A stretch of 64,000 bases of DNA from Paraprevotella sp. (GCA_017937925.1 JAGBCQ010000012.1:62001-126000), one strand, 5' to 3'; shown: positions 1 through 9,579, counted from the stretch's first letter. Notes: generated by a model not told the origin, from the letters alone. A program made the numbers and translations.

Positions 1-306
1 ACAACTAAAGAACAAGTGGAACAGGCTCAAATGTCTTTGGCTAAACAACAACAAGACTTACAGATGCTCAACGAACGTTTAATGAACGATTTTGCTGAGG
101 AGCAAGCTAAGTACAACAACGAGATGCGCGATTCCATTCAAGCTTTCTTGAGAGAGTACAACAAAACCAAGAAGTTTGACTACATCATCAGTAAGGCGGG
201 CGACAACATCTTGATGGCCAATTCTAAATATGACATCACCAACGAAGTAGTTAGCGGTTTGAACAAGCGCTACAAACAAAATCCGGAAATATTCGGCAAG
301 AAGTAA
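1..306 (+). CDS. OmpH/Skp-family periplasmic chaperone, C-terminal part (5' truncated by the window)
   Basis: The frame is open from base 1, so the gene begins before the window; about 101 C-terminal residues are visible. They form a Gln/Glu/Lys-rich helix that looks like a coiled coil, followed by FDYIISKAGDNILMANSKYD and a LNKRY ending, which is typical of the C-terminus of Bacteroidetes OmpH/Skp proteins. The family holds unfolded outer-membrane proteins in the periplasm on the way to the BAM complex. A hairpin terminator follows 20 bases after the stop. The signal peptide and N-terminal half lie outside the window, so the family call rests on the tail alone. Confidence 0.75.
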   Translation, partial: TTKEQVEQAQMSLAKQQQDLQMLNERLMNDFAEEQAKYNNEMRDSIQAFLREYNKTKKFDYIISKAGDNILMANSKYDITNEVVSGLNKRYKQNPEIFGKK

Positions 307-326
307 ATCTAACGAATTATAGATAA

Positions 327-362
327 AAGAAAGGGAATGCACTGCGGTACATTCCCTTTCTT
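327..362 (+). terminator. Rho-independent terminator after the OmpH-like gene
   Basis: A 13-bp inverted repeat (AAGAAAGGGAATG at 327-339 and CATTCCCTTTCTT at 350-362) is followed by a T-rich stretch. It lies just after the plus-strand stop at 306. The minus-strand sulfotransferase gene ends at 413, so it may serve both directions. Confidence 0.75.
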
Positions 363-412
363 ATTCTTTGTTCTATTCTTAACGTAAAGGATTCTAGAAA
401 TCCTCACTTTAA

Positions 413-1525
413 TTACTTCTGAATCTCGTAGCCCCAATCCTTCAATGACTTGCTCCAATGTTCATTAACAAGTTGTACTGTGCGAGGTTTGTACTCATAC
501 TTGTTCTTCTTATAACCTTTCTTCTTATCCAAATATGCTGCAATGGCTGGTTCTGCCTCAGCAAATCCGGGGATGTTCAATAGTTCATAAGCCTTGCGAG
601 TGGTCTCGTAAGCATCTGCCTCGAAGTCCTCAAACTTCACCTCGAATAAGTTGCCTTCGGGGATAAACTTCTTCTGTTCGTTATAAGCATCATACAAACG
701 GGTATAAGCCTCTAAGATGTTCTTCTCCATCTCCTCCTCGCTGATGTGTTGCAACTCAAGCGGTTTGATGGTATTGCTGAAGAAGTTGCGCGTACTCTCG
801 AATACAGTATAAGGATTGCGCATCAAGTAGATGAACTTGGCATTGGGGAACAACTCTACCAAAGCCTTCACACGACCGGTGTGAGGAGGATTCTTTGAGA
901 GATACTGCGTACCACCTGTGTTCCACAAAGAGATTTTCACCAACTTCTCAAACGTGTCCTTAAAGATTTTCAATTCTTCGGGTGTTATCTTCTCGAACGT
1001 CAGGTAACGATCGCAATACTCCAACATACGTTCAGGGAAGAACCAGAAATCATAATAAGTGTACGGCATCATATTAGAGAGCGCGAACTCCTCTTCTTGT
1101 GGGAGGTCGGGCGCCAGTTCCATATTGTCAGTCGGGCGCTTGTCCGGCATCAACCACCCCATCGTCTTTTTGAACATGGGTTGTCCGAACATCATCATGT
1201 GTGGGAAAACGGTTTGATAGGTCGTTGTATAACCGAAGTGCTTGTCTTGAGCAAAGATATTATGCACAAAGGTAGTACCGCTACGCCAATGTCCCAAAAT
1301 AAAAACAGGGTCGTTCTCCAATGGTTTGTCTGCCAACAACTTTTTATATTTGCGTTCTTGGAAGGATGCCATCAGACTCAACAGGCGACATACGGCCTTT
1401 GTCAGATAATACTTTCCTCTCCTATCCTTTGCTATATGCTGCCCGGCAGTCATTTCCTTGAATGTTTGCCAATCGGCACCTACCAAGGTATTGACCGGAA
1501 GTTTGCTAAATTCTAATAATCCCAT
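413..1525 (-). CDS. PAPS-dependent sulfotransferase
   Basis: 370 residues, no signal peptide, so cytosolic. The 5'-phosphosulfate-binding loop is clear near residues 76-88 (FILGHWRSGTTFV), and a second PAPS-binding region reads KFIYLMRNPYTVFESTRNF (conserved Arg and Ser). This is the layout of the broad sulfotransferase family that moves sulfonate from PAPS to hydroxyl groups of lipids, steroids or sugars. It is the last gene of an operon that makes PAPS (cysD, cysN, cysC), starting 19 bp after cysN. Known from the family: a Bacteroides thetaiotaomicron gene in a comparable neighbourhood sulfonates cholesterol and other steroids. The acceptor here is inference; sequence alone does not tell a steroid from another lipid or a sugar. 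Confidence 0.85.
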   Translation of the reverse strand: MGLLEFSKLPVNTLVGADWQTFKEMTAGQHIAKDRRGKYYLTKAVCRLLSLMASFQERKYKKLLADKPLENDPVFILGHWRSGTTFVHNIFAQDKHFGYTTTYQTVFPHMMMFGQPMFKKTMGWLMPDKRPTDNMELAPDLPQEEEFALSNMMPYTYYDFWFFPERMLEYCDRYLTFEKITPEELKIFKDTFEKLVKISLWNTGGTQYLSKNPPHTGRVKALVELFPNAKFIYLMRNPYTVFESTRNFFSNTIKPLELQHISEEEMEKNILEAYTRLYDAYNEQKKFIPEGNLFEVKFEDFEADAYETTRKAYELLNIPGFAEAEPAIAAYLDKKKGYKKNKYEYKPRTVQLVNEHWSKSLKDWGYEIQK

Positions 1526-1544
1526 AATTGTATAATGTTATTGA

Positions 1545-2972
1545 TTATTCCTTAATGATTTCTATCGCCAAACCTTGACGTTCCAAGTCCTTCACGGCTT
1601 TCTCTATAGCCTCATAATGCTCTGGACCGATACCCAACTTCGGCAAGTTCAGTTCAGGCAAACGTTCACTCTCAACATCCTTACCGTCTATCGGAGCAAT
1701 AATCATACCAACGGCACTCGTATTGTTGGTAATAGGATCGATTAAAATAAACGAACCTGTTGCACGATTCTTCTTGTAAGCATCAAAGAATATTGTCTTG
1801 GCAGTGGTTATCTGTACCTTTCCGATCTCATTCAGACGGAAACCATCAGCTTCATGCTGTTCCATTGTGTTGACATCTACTTGATAGCAAATCTCATCGA
1901 TGGTTGCACGAGTGGTGTTTGTGTTGTGCTTCAAATAGAACTGCTTACTTCTATCCATCGGCTCTTCATCCATCCAAACCAACATCGTCTCAAAATGACG
2001 GTTCATTTCAGGAAGATTATCAGGATGTACCAACATCTCGCCACGCGAAATATCAATCTCATCCTCTAATGTCAGCGTAACACATTGCGGACAGAACGCC
2101 TCATCCAACTCTCCTTCATAAGTAACGATGCTCTTCACTCGTGAGGTCTTGCGAGACGGCAATGCCATGATTTCGTCTCCCTTACGCACAACACCGGAGG
2201 CTATTTTCCCGCAGAAACCACGGAAGTCCAAGTTCGGACGCAAAACATATTGTACGGGATAACGGAAATCATTCATATTACGGTCGGTATGGATAGGCAC
2301 ATTCTCCAAGAAATCCAACAAACTTGTTCCCTCATACCATGGAGTACGTTCAGACTTATCCACCACATTGTCTCCATCAAGAGCTGACAACGGGAAACAA
2401 GTCACATCCTCAATTCCTAATTTATCAGTCAAACTCTTATACTCATCCACAATGGCATTGAATACATTCTCGTCAAAATCAACCAAATCCATCTTGTTCA
2501 CTGCCAAAACGATGTGCTTGATACCCAACAATGACACCAAGAACGTGTGGCGACGAGTTTGAGTAATGACACCGGTACGGGCATCGACCAAAATGATGGC
2601 CAAGTTGGCTGTAGAGCCTCCTGTAATCATATTACGAGTATATTGCTCGTGTCCCGGAGTATCTGCGATGATGAACTTACGTTGATTGGTTGAGAAATAA
2701 CGGTAAGCGACATCAATAGTGATGCCCTCTTCACGCTCTGCCTTCAAACCATCCAACAGTAAGGCATAGTCAATATTTTCTCCTGCATTTCCTACACGTT
2801 TGCTGTCACGCTCCAATGCTTGCAGCTGATCCTCATAAAGTTTCTTACTATCGAACAACAAACGTCCAATCAAGGTTGACTTACCATCGTCAACAGAACC
2901 TGCGGTCAAGAGACGAAGCAAATCTTTTTTCTCGTCTTGGTCTAAAAATTCCTGAATATTTGATATAGCCAT
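1545..2972 (-). CDS. cysN: Sulfate adenylyltransferase subunit 1 (GTPase subunit)
   Basis: 475 residues. EF-Tu-like GTPase motifs are present: P-loop GSVDDGKS (25-32), DTPGHE (104-109) and NKMD (159-162), followed by beta-barrel domains. CysN hydrolyses GTP to drive CysD-catalysed formation of adenosine 5'-phosphosulfate from ATP and sulfate. The protein stops without a C-terminal APS kinase domain, so it is not a CysNC fusion, which fits the separate cysC two genes upstream. It lies 18 bp after cysD on the same strand. Near-certain assignment. Confidence 0.96.
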   Translation of the reverse strand: MAISNIQEFLDQDEKKDLLRLLTAGSVDDGKSTLIGRLLFDSKKLYEDQLQALERDSKRVGNAGENIDYALLLDGLKAEREEGITIDVAYRYFSTNQRKFIIADTPGHEQYTRNMITGGSTANLAIILVDARTGVITQTRRHTFLVSLLGIKHIVLAVNKMDLVDFDENVFNAIVDEYKSLTDKLGIEDVTCFPLSALDGDNVVDKSERTPWYEGTSLLDFLENVPIHTDRNMNDFRYPVQYVLRPNLDFRGFCGKIASGVVRKGDEIMALPSRKTSRVKSIVTYEGELDEAFCPQCVTLTLEDEIDISRGEMLVHPDNLPEMNRHFETMLVWMDEEPMDRSKQFYLKHNTNTTRATIDEICYQVDVNTMEQHEADGFRLNEIGKVQITTAKTIFFDAYKKNRATGSFILIDPITNNTSAVGMIIAPIDGKDVESERLPELNLPKLGIGPEHYEAIEKAVKDLERQGLAIEIIKE

Positions 2973-2990
2973 AAAAACGTTCCTCCTTAA

Positions 2991-3899
2991 TTAAAAATAA
3001 CCTTCGCGTTTCTTTTGCTCCATGGACGCTTCCTGGTCGAAGTCAATCACACGAGTAGTACGCTCACTCTTCGTTGTCGTCATCATCTCCTCAACTATTT
3101 TCTCAATTGTATCGGCTTCGCTTTCTATCGCACCGGTCAACGGCCAACAGCCAAGCGTACGGAAACGAATCATGCGCATCTCTATCTTATCTTTCAACTC
3201 TTCCGGCAGACGCTCGTCATCCGGCATAATAAGTTGTCCGTCAAGGTTGATAACAGGACGCTCCTTGGCGTAGTATAAAGGTACGATAGGAATATTCTCC
3301 AATCGGATGTACTGCCAAATATCCAACTCTGTCCAGTTGCTCAACGGGAACACACGGATACTTTCTCCTTTGCGCACACGACTGTTATATGTATCCCACA
3401 ACTCAGGACGCTGATTCTTGGGGTCCCATTGTTGGAATTGGTCACGGAATGAGAAGATACGCTCCTTGGCACGGCTCTTCTCCTCGTCTCTTCTGGCGCC
3501 ACCAAATGCCGCATCAAATTTATGCTTTGCCAAAGCGTCCAACAGGGCTTTAGTCTTCATCAAATCCGTATGCACCTTACTTCCATGAGAAAACGGACCG
3601 ACACCGGCATTGAATGCTTCCTCGTTGGACTCCACAATCAGATTCCAACCATATTTCTTGGCATATTCGTCACGAAACTGAACCATCTCTTTGAATTTCC
3701 ATCTTGAATCGATGTGCATCAAGGGGAACGGTACTTTGCCGGGTGCAAATGCCTTTTCTGCCAAACGTACCATTACAGAAGAATCCTTTCCGATGGAATA
3801 CAACATCACGGGATTCTCAAACTCTGCAGCCACTTCGCGAATGATGTGGATGGCTTCTGCCTCCAACTCTTGCAAATGACTCAACTTATACTCTGCCAT
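2991..3899 (-). CDS. cysD: Sulfate adenylyltransferase subunit 2
   Basis: 302 residues, the usual CysD length. It carries the ATP pyrophosphatase-type loop [18 protein letters not shown] near residues 35-52 and the family blocks [16 protein letters not shown] and [18 protein letters not shown]. The C-terminus ([13 protein letters not shown]) is typical of CysD. It adenylates sulfate to APS with CysN. It is co-transcribed with cysC, which ends 10 bp upstream of its start, and with cysN. No APS/PAPS reductase (cysH) or sulfite reductase gene lies nearby, which suggests the APS goes to PAPS for sulfonation. Confidence 0.96.
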   Translation of the reverse strand: MAEYKLSHLQELEAEAIHIIREVAAEFENPVMLYSIGKDSSVMVRLAEKAFAPGKVPFPLMHIDSRWKFKEMVQFRDEYAKKYGWNLIVESNEEAFNAGVGPFSHGSKVHTDLMKTKALLDALAKHKFDAAFGGARRDEEKSRAKERIFSFRDQFQQWDPKNQRPELWDTYNSRVRKGESIRVFPLSNWTELDIWQYIRLENIPIVPLYYAKERPVINLDGQLIMPDDERLPEELKDKIEMRMIRFRTLGCWPLTGAIESEADTIEKIVEEMMTTTKSERTTRVIDFDQEASMEQKKREGYF

Positions 3900-3909
3900 A
3901 ATTATATTG

Positions 3910-4506
3910 TTATTTATTATTCAAAATAAGTTCCAAGACCTTGTTCACTGACTCCTCTAGACTCAAAACGGAGGTGTCTATCGACAAAGCCGGTGACGAA
4001 GGTTCTTCAAACGGTGCGCTCACACCGGTAAAGTCCTTGATTTCTCCCTTACGGGCACGGGCATACAATCCTTTAACATCGCGCTGCTCGCAAACCTCCA
4101 AGGGTGTAGAGACATACACTTCTTTGAAATCCTCTTCGCCGATAATCTCCGAAGCCATACTACGTGATTCGTCCGTAGGGCTGATAAATGCGGCAAGGGT
4201 CACGATACCCGTATCTACGAACAACTTGCCCACCTCGGCAATCCGTCGGATATTTTCTCGTCTATCCTCATCGGAAAATCCTAAGTTCTTATTGATACCA
4301 CTACGGATATTGTCCCCATCCAATATCCGACATAAAATGCCTCGCTTATGGAGTTCTCTTTCCACTCCCATCGCTACCGTACTTTTCCCGGAACCGGACA
4401 AACCCGTAAACCAAATCATTACACCACGCTGTCCCAAAAGAGTTTCCTTGTCTTTACGGGACATCATTTTGTCATATATTGGGTATATATTCGTTGCTTC
4501 TGCCAT
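3910..4506 (-). CDS. cysC: Adenylylsulfate kinase
   Basis: 198 residues. The Walker A motif GLSGSGKST is at 35-43, followed by [17 protein letters not shown] and the [16 protein letters not shown] block, both diagnostic for APS kinase. It phosphorylates APS at the 3' position to give PAPS, the sulfonate donor of the sulfotransferase encoded three genes downstream. It sits between the permease gene (13-bp gap) and cysD (10-bp gap) in a tight operon. No fusion and no missing motif were seen. Confidence 0.96.
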   Translation of the reverse strand: MAEATNIYPIYDKMMSRKDKETLLGQRGVMIWFTGLSGSGKSTVAMGVERELHKRGILCRILDGDNIRSGINKNLGFSDEDRRENIRRIAEVGKLFVDTGIVTLAAFISPTDESRSMASEIIGEEDFKEVYVSTPLEVCEQRDVKGLYARARKGEIKDFTGVSAPFEEPSSPALSIDTSVLSLEESVNKVLELILNNK

Positions 4507-4519
4507 AATTTACTTTTAT

Positions 4520-6064
4520 TTAAAACTCCCAGAACAATGGTATCAAGAATACTGACAACAAGAATACTATGATGTTCAAAGGAAGACCAATTTTAACAAA
4601 ATCCGTGAACTTATATCCGCCGACTCCCTGCACTATCAGGTTCGTCTGATAGCCGATTGGAGTAGAAAATGACGCAGATGCTGCTATACAGATGACAACA
4701 AAGAACGGGGTCGGACTGACGTGCAAGTGTTCCGCCACCGCTAAAGCAATAGGAAACGACAAAGCAGCCGCAGCATTGTTCGTAATTAACTCTGTAAAAA
4801 TATTGGTGATTAAGAAAATGACAGCCAACAAAGCCCATGGACCTAGACTGTCTGTCATGCCTATTATATTTTCCGCAATACAATCTGCAAAACCGGAATT
4901 TGTCATGGCTTTACTGATAGCGAAAGCGCAAGCAATGGTTATCAGTACGTCCCATGAAATGTACTTTGTGTATTTCTTAGGATTGAACATACCGCACCAT
5001 GCCATTATCACAGTCGTGACACAAACAAAGAAGAACATATCCAACTTGAAATTGGGGACCAACTCCTTTACCGGAGGCAATTCACCGACGGTGGCGCCTA
5101 TAATCATCACGAGCAATAATATCATTGCCAAATACTTCTTCTTTTTTCCCATTTCAGGTTCAGCGCCTTGTGCTGACACCATAATGAACACACGGCTATC
5201 TCCCCATGTAGGAATAAAGGTTGAATCTGCGTCCAAAATCAATGTGTCATTCTCGGACAGACGCACATTCATCCAATCACCTTGTATTCTTGCTCCATTA
5301 CGATGAATACTCCTTACCGTCGCACCGTAATGTCTGTAAAAATCAAATTCGCTCAAGGTCTTACCATTACCCGGAAAACGAGCGCCAAGCACAGCCTCAA
5401 CGCGAACTCCGTCTCCCGACTCATTGACGTCGGCAGCCTCATCCTTGAGCCTATTATCCGGCAACAAACGTTTGGAGAAAGCAACCAAATACAGGATGCC
5501 CACAACCGCAATAATCAGACCTACTTTTCCTAACTCAAAGATAGTGAATCCTTCATATCCGTGATCCTGTATCATACCATCAACCACCAAATTGGTTGAG
5601 GTACCTATCAACGTACACATACCACCTAAAATCGTAGCGTATGAAAGGGGAATCAAAAACTTTTCAGGAGACAAATGCATCTTTCTCGCCCAGTTCTTGA
5701 TGATGGGTGCAAAGATGACCACTACAGGGGTGTTGTTCAAAAAAGCTGAAATAGAAGCTACAACCGGTAGTATCCGTAAGTTGGCAGATGCCACCGTACA
5801 GGTTTTCTTTGGCAACATGGCAAATATCAGGCGCTCCAAAACACCGCTCTTACGAATTCCTTCGCTTACCAAAAAAAGAAGCGCTACTGTTATCATACCT
5901 TTATTGGAGAACCCTTCCAATACTTCCTTTGGGGACAATATTCCGGCACAAAAGAACAGTACGACTACCGAGAACAGAATCATGCCCGGACGCATACGGT
6001 CATAAATCAAAGCTATAACCATCAACGCCAAACAGACTAATACATAAGTTATTTCAAACGTCAT
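4520..6064 (-). CDS. SLC13/DASS-family anion permease, probable sulfate importer
   Basis: 514 residues, hydrophobic with many membrane segments. The N-terminal half has NNTPVVVIFAPIIKNWA and the C-terminal half ITNNAAAALSFPIALA and SASFSTPIGYQTNLIV, the paired re-entrant hairpin motifs of divalent anion:sodium symporters. Between the halves is a soluble RCK_C/TrkA_C-like region (around residues 210-285, near VLGARFPGNGKTLSEF). This arrangement is common in permeases placed next to cysDNC. As first gene of the operon behind a well-formed promoter it is inferred to supply sulfate; the substrate is not proven by sequence. Confidence 0.85.
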   Translation of the reverse strand: MTFEITYVLVCLALMVIALIYDRMRPGMILFSVVVLFFCAGILSPKEVLEGFSNKGMITVALLFLVSEGIRKSGVLERLIFAMLPKKTCTVASANLRILPVVASISAFLNNTPVVVIFAPIIKNWARKMHLSPEKFLIPLSYATILGGMCTLIGTSTNLVVDGMIQDHGYEGFTIFELGKVGLIIAVVGILYLVAFSKRLLPDNRLKDEAADVNESGDGVRVEAVLGARFPGNGKTLSEFDFYRHYGATVRSIHRNGARIQGDWMNVRLSENDTLILDADSTFIPTWGDSRVFIMVSAQGAEPEMGKKKKYLAMILLLVMIIGATVGELPPVKELVPNFKLDMFFFVCVTTVIMAWCGMFNPKKYTKYISWDVLITIACAFAISKAMTNSGFADCIAENIIGMTDSLGPWALLAVIFLITNIFTELITNNAAAALSFPIALAVAEHLHVSPTPFFVVICIAASASFSTPIGYQTNLIVQGVGGYKFTDFVKIGLPLNIIVFLLSVFLIPLFWEF

Positions 6065-6104
6065 TAGGAAAAAATCTGAAATAAAGTTTCTTTTAATTAA
6101 GGCG

Positions 6105-6135
6105 CAAAATTACAAATAAATACGTTCACTTGCAA
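6105..6135 (-). promoter_or_regulatory. Promoter of the sulfate activation/sulfotransferase operon
   Basis: Read on the minus strand: -7 box TAATTTTG (CAAAATTA at 6105-6112) and -33 TTG (CAA at 6133-6135), separated by 20 bp. This matches the Bacteroidetes sigma-ABfr consensus. It lies 41 bp upstream of the permease start at 6064. Confidence 0.75.
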
Positions 6136-6193
6136 TAAAAACACAACCTTAAATAAAGAAAAATATCCGTTGACTGAAAACGAATTAACCGGA

Positions 6194-7657
6194 TTATTTT
6201 ACAAAAATATCTTCAACAAACTCATTCGTTTCGACATTCTTGATACTCTTCATTTTATTACCGTTCAATATTACATTTTCAAACAATATATTTCTGACGA
6301 CGGACTTTACATCATACCCCATGATACGCATAGGGTACATATCGCCTCCCTCGGACTGATAAGATATGTTTTTGAAAGTCACATTCTCTATCGTTCCTCC
6401 CGGAACTGTATTATATTTCTCGTTAAAAAGAACTCTTACATCCACCAAACGCGCCTCCTCGCAATCCTCTACTCTGATATTCTCAAATAAAACTTTGCGG
6501 ACTCTGTTCTTATCTCCGCAACAGATAGACATCACACCACGGTAATTATCATCATCCTCATCCACATTCAACACATCGATATTCTTAAAAACAATATTTT
6601 CCATGACCTCACCTTTTTTTGACAAATCGTCGCCATGCCCACCTACATTCATGGCGTGCGCCACATCTGCCCAAAGAATAGTATTCGTCACATTCAAATT
6701 CTTTGAATCGCCCCAGAACCACCACCGATGATTGTAAAATGCCAAACAATCGTCGCTTGTTCTAAGAAACACATCGTTGATAGTCCAGTTCTGACAGCAC
6801 ATCAAATCAATACCATCGCTCCATCCACGCACTGAGAAACTTTTAATATTATTGATTGTTACATCCTTGCTTTGCCCTCCAAATATTGTATAGTGCATTG
6901 GATTCAACATGGTAATGCCGTCCACTGTAACATTTTTTGAATGAGTAATCTCCACACCTCTCAGTGGTTGGAACAAATAACCTCTTCCTATTATCCGTAC
7001 ATTCTTGGCTCTATCCACTCGTAATTTAGCCTTAACCAAAGCTCCGGGTGCTAAATATACCGTACAATTACTTGGAATGTTTATCTCATTATTGGGCAAG
7101 TCTTTAGGTTGATGAACGCCCGGACCAAAATATATCAACCGACAATTCTTCCTGAATATATCCTTTGAACCATTTCCCCAACGAATCACATCGTTACCGT
7201 CCAACGTCTCAAATGTTTCCTCTTCTACATTATTGGCAAATAAATGTAAGTTTCTTTTTCTGTCACCATTAACTTCTACACTTAGTTTTTCCGGACGGTC
7301 TAAACGGAACATAAATGTATGCTCGTCTATACTTTTGGATTGGATTCCTCTTGCAAGTGGACGAATTTTAACATCACTCACTTTTATGCCACCGGTAACC
7401 ACTTTCACTTCAACCGGCGCATCCATATCAAATTGCGCCATGGCTGCTTTGGAACGGGTATCCATATCCACATCAACACTCAACACCTGAAGTCTTTTCC
7501 ACTCGTCTGAAGCATTGGCACTGCGTACATAAACCTTATACCTATTGTCTTCAATCAATTCTTTGTCTATTATTTCCGGATATACGACCACTTTCGCTTC
7601 TGCAGCAACAGAAAACAAAAACAAACCCAAACAAATGGTTGCAAATAATCTACTCAT
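6194..7657 (-). CDS. Secreted right-handed beta-helix glycoside hydrolase (GH28/GH49-like)
   Basis: 487 residues with signal peptide MSRLFATICLGLFLFSVAAEA. Residues 30-150 form an N-terminal beta-sandwich-like region; from about 190 there are repeated beta-helix coils (VRIIGRG, VTVDGITM, VTINNIKSF). Candidate catalytic acids resemble the polygalacturonase pattern: SDGIDL (D281, D284), TSDDC (D302, D303) and GGHGDD (H341, D343). The RIK-type motif of classical GH28 is not obvious, so the exact family is uncertain (GH28-like, GH49-like or a related group). It lies beside an SGNH acetylesterase and galactan/arabinan enzymes, which suggests pectin or a related plant polysaccharide. Confidence 0.75.
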   Translation of the reverse strand: MSRLFATICLGLFLFSVAAEAKVVVYPEIIDKELIEDNRYKVYVRSANASDEWKRLQVLSVDVDMDTRSKAAMAQFDMDAPVEVKVVTGGIKVSDVKIRPLARGIQSKSIDEHTFMFRLDRPEKLSVEVNGDRKRNLHLFANNVEEETFETLDGNDVIRWGNGSKDIFRKNCRLIYFGPGVHQPKDLPNNEINIPSNCTVYLAPGALVKAKLRVDRAKNVRIIGRGYLFQPLRGVEITHSKNVTVDGITMLNPMHYTIFGGQSKDVTINNIKSFSVRGWSDGIDLMCCQNWTINDVFLRTSDDCLAFYNHRWWFWGDSKNLNVTNTILWADVAHAMNVGGHGDDLSKKGEVMENIVFKNIDVLNVDEDDDNYRGVMSICCGDKNRVRKVLFENIRVEDCEEARLVDVRVLFNEKYNTVPGGTIENVTFKNISYQSEGGDMYPMRIMGYDVKSVVRNILFENVILNGNKMKSIKNVETNEFVEDIFVK

Positions 7658-7714
7658 AACAATGCTATTCTTTCATCATTCATATATTATATACGAACGA
7701 ACTCACTAAAAGCA

Positions 7715-7722
7715 CAAAACTA
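7715..7722 (-). promoter_or_regulatory. Candidate -7 promoter box for the beta-helix hydrolase
   Basis: CAAAACTA (TAGTTTTG on the minus strand) fits TAnnTTTG and lies 57 bp upstream of the start at 7657. No clear -33 element is seen, which would fit activator dependence. Confidence 0.4.
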
Positions 7723-7795
7723 TTATAAAATTGTGAGAAAAAAGCATAAAAGCGACTTCAAAATCAAAAAATCACGAACAAAATCAGGAAATTTA

Positions 7796-7825
7796 TTGCG
7801 GTTATCATTTTTATGACTACCTTTG
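7796..7825 (+). promoter_or_regulatory. Promoter of tRNA-Gly
   Basis: TTG at 7796-7798 and TACCTTTG at 7818-7825, 19 bp apart, ending 26 bp before the mature tRNA 5' end. Both elements fit the Bacteroidetes consensus. Confidence 0.75.
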
Positions 7826-7851
7826 CACTCGCTTAAGGCAAAACAAACAAT

Positions 7852-7927
7852 GCGGAAATAGCTCAGTTGATAGAGCACTAGCCTTCCAAGCTGGGGGTCG
7901 CGGGTTTGAGCCCCGTTTTCCGCTCCA
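7852..7927 (+). tRNA. tRNA-Gly (anticodon TCC)
   Basis: A full cloverleaf can be drawn: acceptor GCGGAAA (7852-7858) pairs with TTTCCGC (7917-7923), D-arm AGCTCAGTTGATAGAGC, anticodon loop centred on TCC within CCTTCCAAG, and T-arm CGGGTTTGAGCCCCG. The discriminator is T and CCA is encoded (7925-7927). It reads GGA/GGN glycine codons. Confidence 0.95.
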
Positions 7928-7928
7928 A

Positions 7929-7970
7929 AGAATAAAGCGACGATTTTTCTTCGTCGCTTTATTCTTTTTT
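7929..7970 (+). terminator. Rho-independent terminator after tRNA-Gly
   Basis: A perfect 15-bp inverted repeat, AGAATAAAGCGACGA (7929-7943) and TCGTCGCTTTATTCT (7951-7965), is followed by six T. It begins 2 bp after the CCA end. Confidence 0.85.
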
Positions 7971-8010
7971 GAACCTTACAGGATTTATATTAAGAGTATC
8001 TATAAACAAA

Positions 8011-8056
8011 AAAGCGAGAACATCATTGCTTTTTGCTTTACTGACGTTTTCGCTTT
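8011..8056 (-). terminator. Possible terminator of tRNA-Thr
   Basis: Arms AAAGCGAGAAC (8011-8021) and GTTTTCGCTTT (8046-8056) pair with one wobble; the minus strand runs on into TTTGTTTATAG. The loop is long (24 nt), so the call is tentative. Confidence 0.4.
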
Positions 8057-8060
8057 ATTG

Positions 8061-8133
8061 AGCCGACACGGGGACTCGAACCCCGGACCCTTTCATTACG
8101 AATGAAATGCTCTACCAACTGAGCCATGTCGGC
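8061..8133 (-). tRNA. tRNA-Thr (anticodon CGT)
   Basis: On the minus strand the acceptor GCCGACA (8133-8127) pairs with TGTCGGC (8068-8062). The D-arm GGCTCAGTTGGTAGAGC, anticodon stem-loop TTTCA-TTCGTAA-TGAAA (anticodon CGT) and T-arm GGGGTTCGAGTCCCC are complete. CCA is not encoded. It reads ACG threonine codons. Confidence 0.95.
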
Positions 8134-8149
8134 TTTTTCATTTCGGGTG

Positions 8150-8179
8150 CAAAGGTATAATATATTTTCCTCTTACAAA
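8150..8179 (-). promoter_or_regulatory. Promoter of tRNA-Thr
   Basis: Minus strand: -7 TACCTTTG (CAAAGGTA at 8150-8157) and -33 TTTG (CAAA at 8176-8179), 18 bp apart, 16 bp upstream of the tRNA 5' end. Confidence 0.7.
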
Positions 8180-8195
8180 ATAAAAGTTCTAATTT

Positions 8196-8227
8196 TTTGT
8201 TCTACTTTCTTAAAAAGCATAACTTTG
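8196..8227 (+). promoter_or_regulatory. Promoter of the SGNH esterase gene
   Basis: TTTG at 8196-8199, 20-bp spacer, TAACTTTG at 8220-8227: a consensus promoter. It overlaps the upstream in-frame ATG at 8197 and so supports the start at 8257. Confidence 0.8.
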
Positions 8228-8256
8228 TTACAACCAAACAAGATTACATAAAACTC

Positions 8257-9579
8257 ATGATTAAAAAGATTTTTACTGTGCTTTACATCTGTGCTTTTTG
8301 CACAGGGGAGTTGCTTGCTGAGAACCGCAACACATTATACCGACTGACGTCTGACAGAAGAATCAAAGCGGCATGGATAAAAACTGACAACGGGCAGAAA
8401 TATATGCCTGACCTAGTCCAAGTGACTCCAACAGACCGATATGATACCATTAAAGGATATGGATACGACTTTTTACCCTCACCCAATGGTAAAACTCCTA
8501 CTCCTTACTACTTCTCCGTTCAGGTTCCTGACGGCAATTACCGAGTGACTGTAACCATTGGAGATAGAAAAAAAAGCGGCATCACTACAGTAAGAGCGGA
8601 ATCTCGCAGACTCTTTCTCGAAAACATAGAAACAAAGAAAGGCGAATTCAAGACGTTCACCTTTGTGGTAAACAAGCGTACGCCCATTATTTCCGAAACA
8701 GAGGTAGTCCACATCAAAAAGCGTGAACGCTCCAAACTGAACTGGGATGACAAACTAACCATTGAGATAAACGGCACGCAACCACTTTGCGCAGCCATAC
8801 AAATAGAGCGCGACGAAAAAGTGCCGACCGTATTCCTTGCCGGCAACTCTACCGTGGTGGACCAAGATGAAGAGCCATGGGCAAGTTGGGGACAAATGAT
8901 TCCCCGATTTTTCAACGAAAAAGTCTGCTTTGCCAACTATGCGGAAAGCGGAGAATCAGCCAACACGTTCATCGCTGCAAACCGATTGAAAAAAGCCTTG
9001 TCACAGATGAAAGCGGGCGACTATATGTTCATGGAATTCGGACATAACGACCAAAAGCAAAAAGGGCCGGGCAAAGGCGCATTTTATTCTTTCGCTACAA
9101 GTCTTAAAACATTCATAGATGAGATTCGTCTCAGAGGTGGCCATCCGGTATTGGTAACTCCAACGCGCCGTCGTTCATTCAAAGAGGGGAAAATACAAGA
9201 CACGCATCTTGACTATCCCGACGCAATACATTGGTTGGCAGAAAAAGAAAACGTGCCACTGATTGACCTTCAGGAAATGACACGTATCTTATTTGAAACG
9301 TTGGGAGAGAATGAGAGTAAAAAAGCGTTTGTTCACTACCCTGCCGGAACATTCCCGAACCAAACCAAAGCTTTCGCAGACAACACACACTTCAACCCAT
9401 ACGGTGCCTATGAGATTGCCAAATGCGTCATTGAGGAAATGAAGCGTATCGGACTACCGCTCACCGCATATCTTCGAAATGATTACAGCACTTACAATCC
9501 TGCGACACCGGACAATCCGGAAACATTCCATTGGGACGCAAGTCCTTTCGTAGAATTAGAAAAACCCGACGGCAACTAA
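8257..9579 (+). CDS. Secreted SGNH/GDSL esterase, rhamnogalacturonan acetylesterase-like
   Basis: 440 residues. The start at 8257 gives a signal peptide (MIKKIFTVLYICAFCTGELLA); the longer frame from 8197 would begin inside the promoter. Residues 25-185 form a galactose-binding-like domain. From 190 follows the SGNH hydrolase: block I AGNST (S198), block II Gly in SGES, block III GHND (N264) and block V DNTH (D375, H378). Rhamnogalacturonan acetylesterases remove acetyl groups from rhamnogalacturonan I so that lyases and hydrolases can act. Adjacent pectin and side-chain enzymes support that role. A terminator hairpin overlaps the stop codon. Confidence 0.85.
   Translation: MIKKIFTVLYICAFCTGELLAENRNTLYRLTSDRRIKAAWIKTDNGQKYMPDLVQVTPTDRYDTIKGYGYDFLPSPNGKTPTPYYFSVQVPDGNYRVTVTIGDRKKSGITTVRAESRRLFLENIETKKGEFKTFTFVVNKRTPIISETEVVHIKKRERSKLNWDDKLTIEINGTQPLCAAIQIERDEKVPTVFLAGNSTVVDQDEEPWASWGQMIPRFFNEKVCFANYAESGESANTFIAANRLKKALSQMKAGDYMFMEFGHNDQKQKGPGKGAFYSFATSLKTFIDEIRLRGGHPVLVTPTRRRSFKEGKIQDTHLDYPDAIHWLAEKENVPLIDLQEMTRILFETLGENESKKAFVHYPAGTFPNQTKAFADNTHFNPYGAYEIAKCVIEEMKRIGLPLTAYLRNDYSTYNPATPDNPETFHWDASPFVELEKPDGN

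Noticed and set aside
8197..8256. N-terminal extension of the SGNH esterase from the ATG at 8197
   Set aside because: It overlaps the promoter and would bury the signal peptide.
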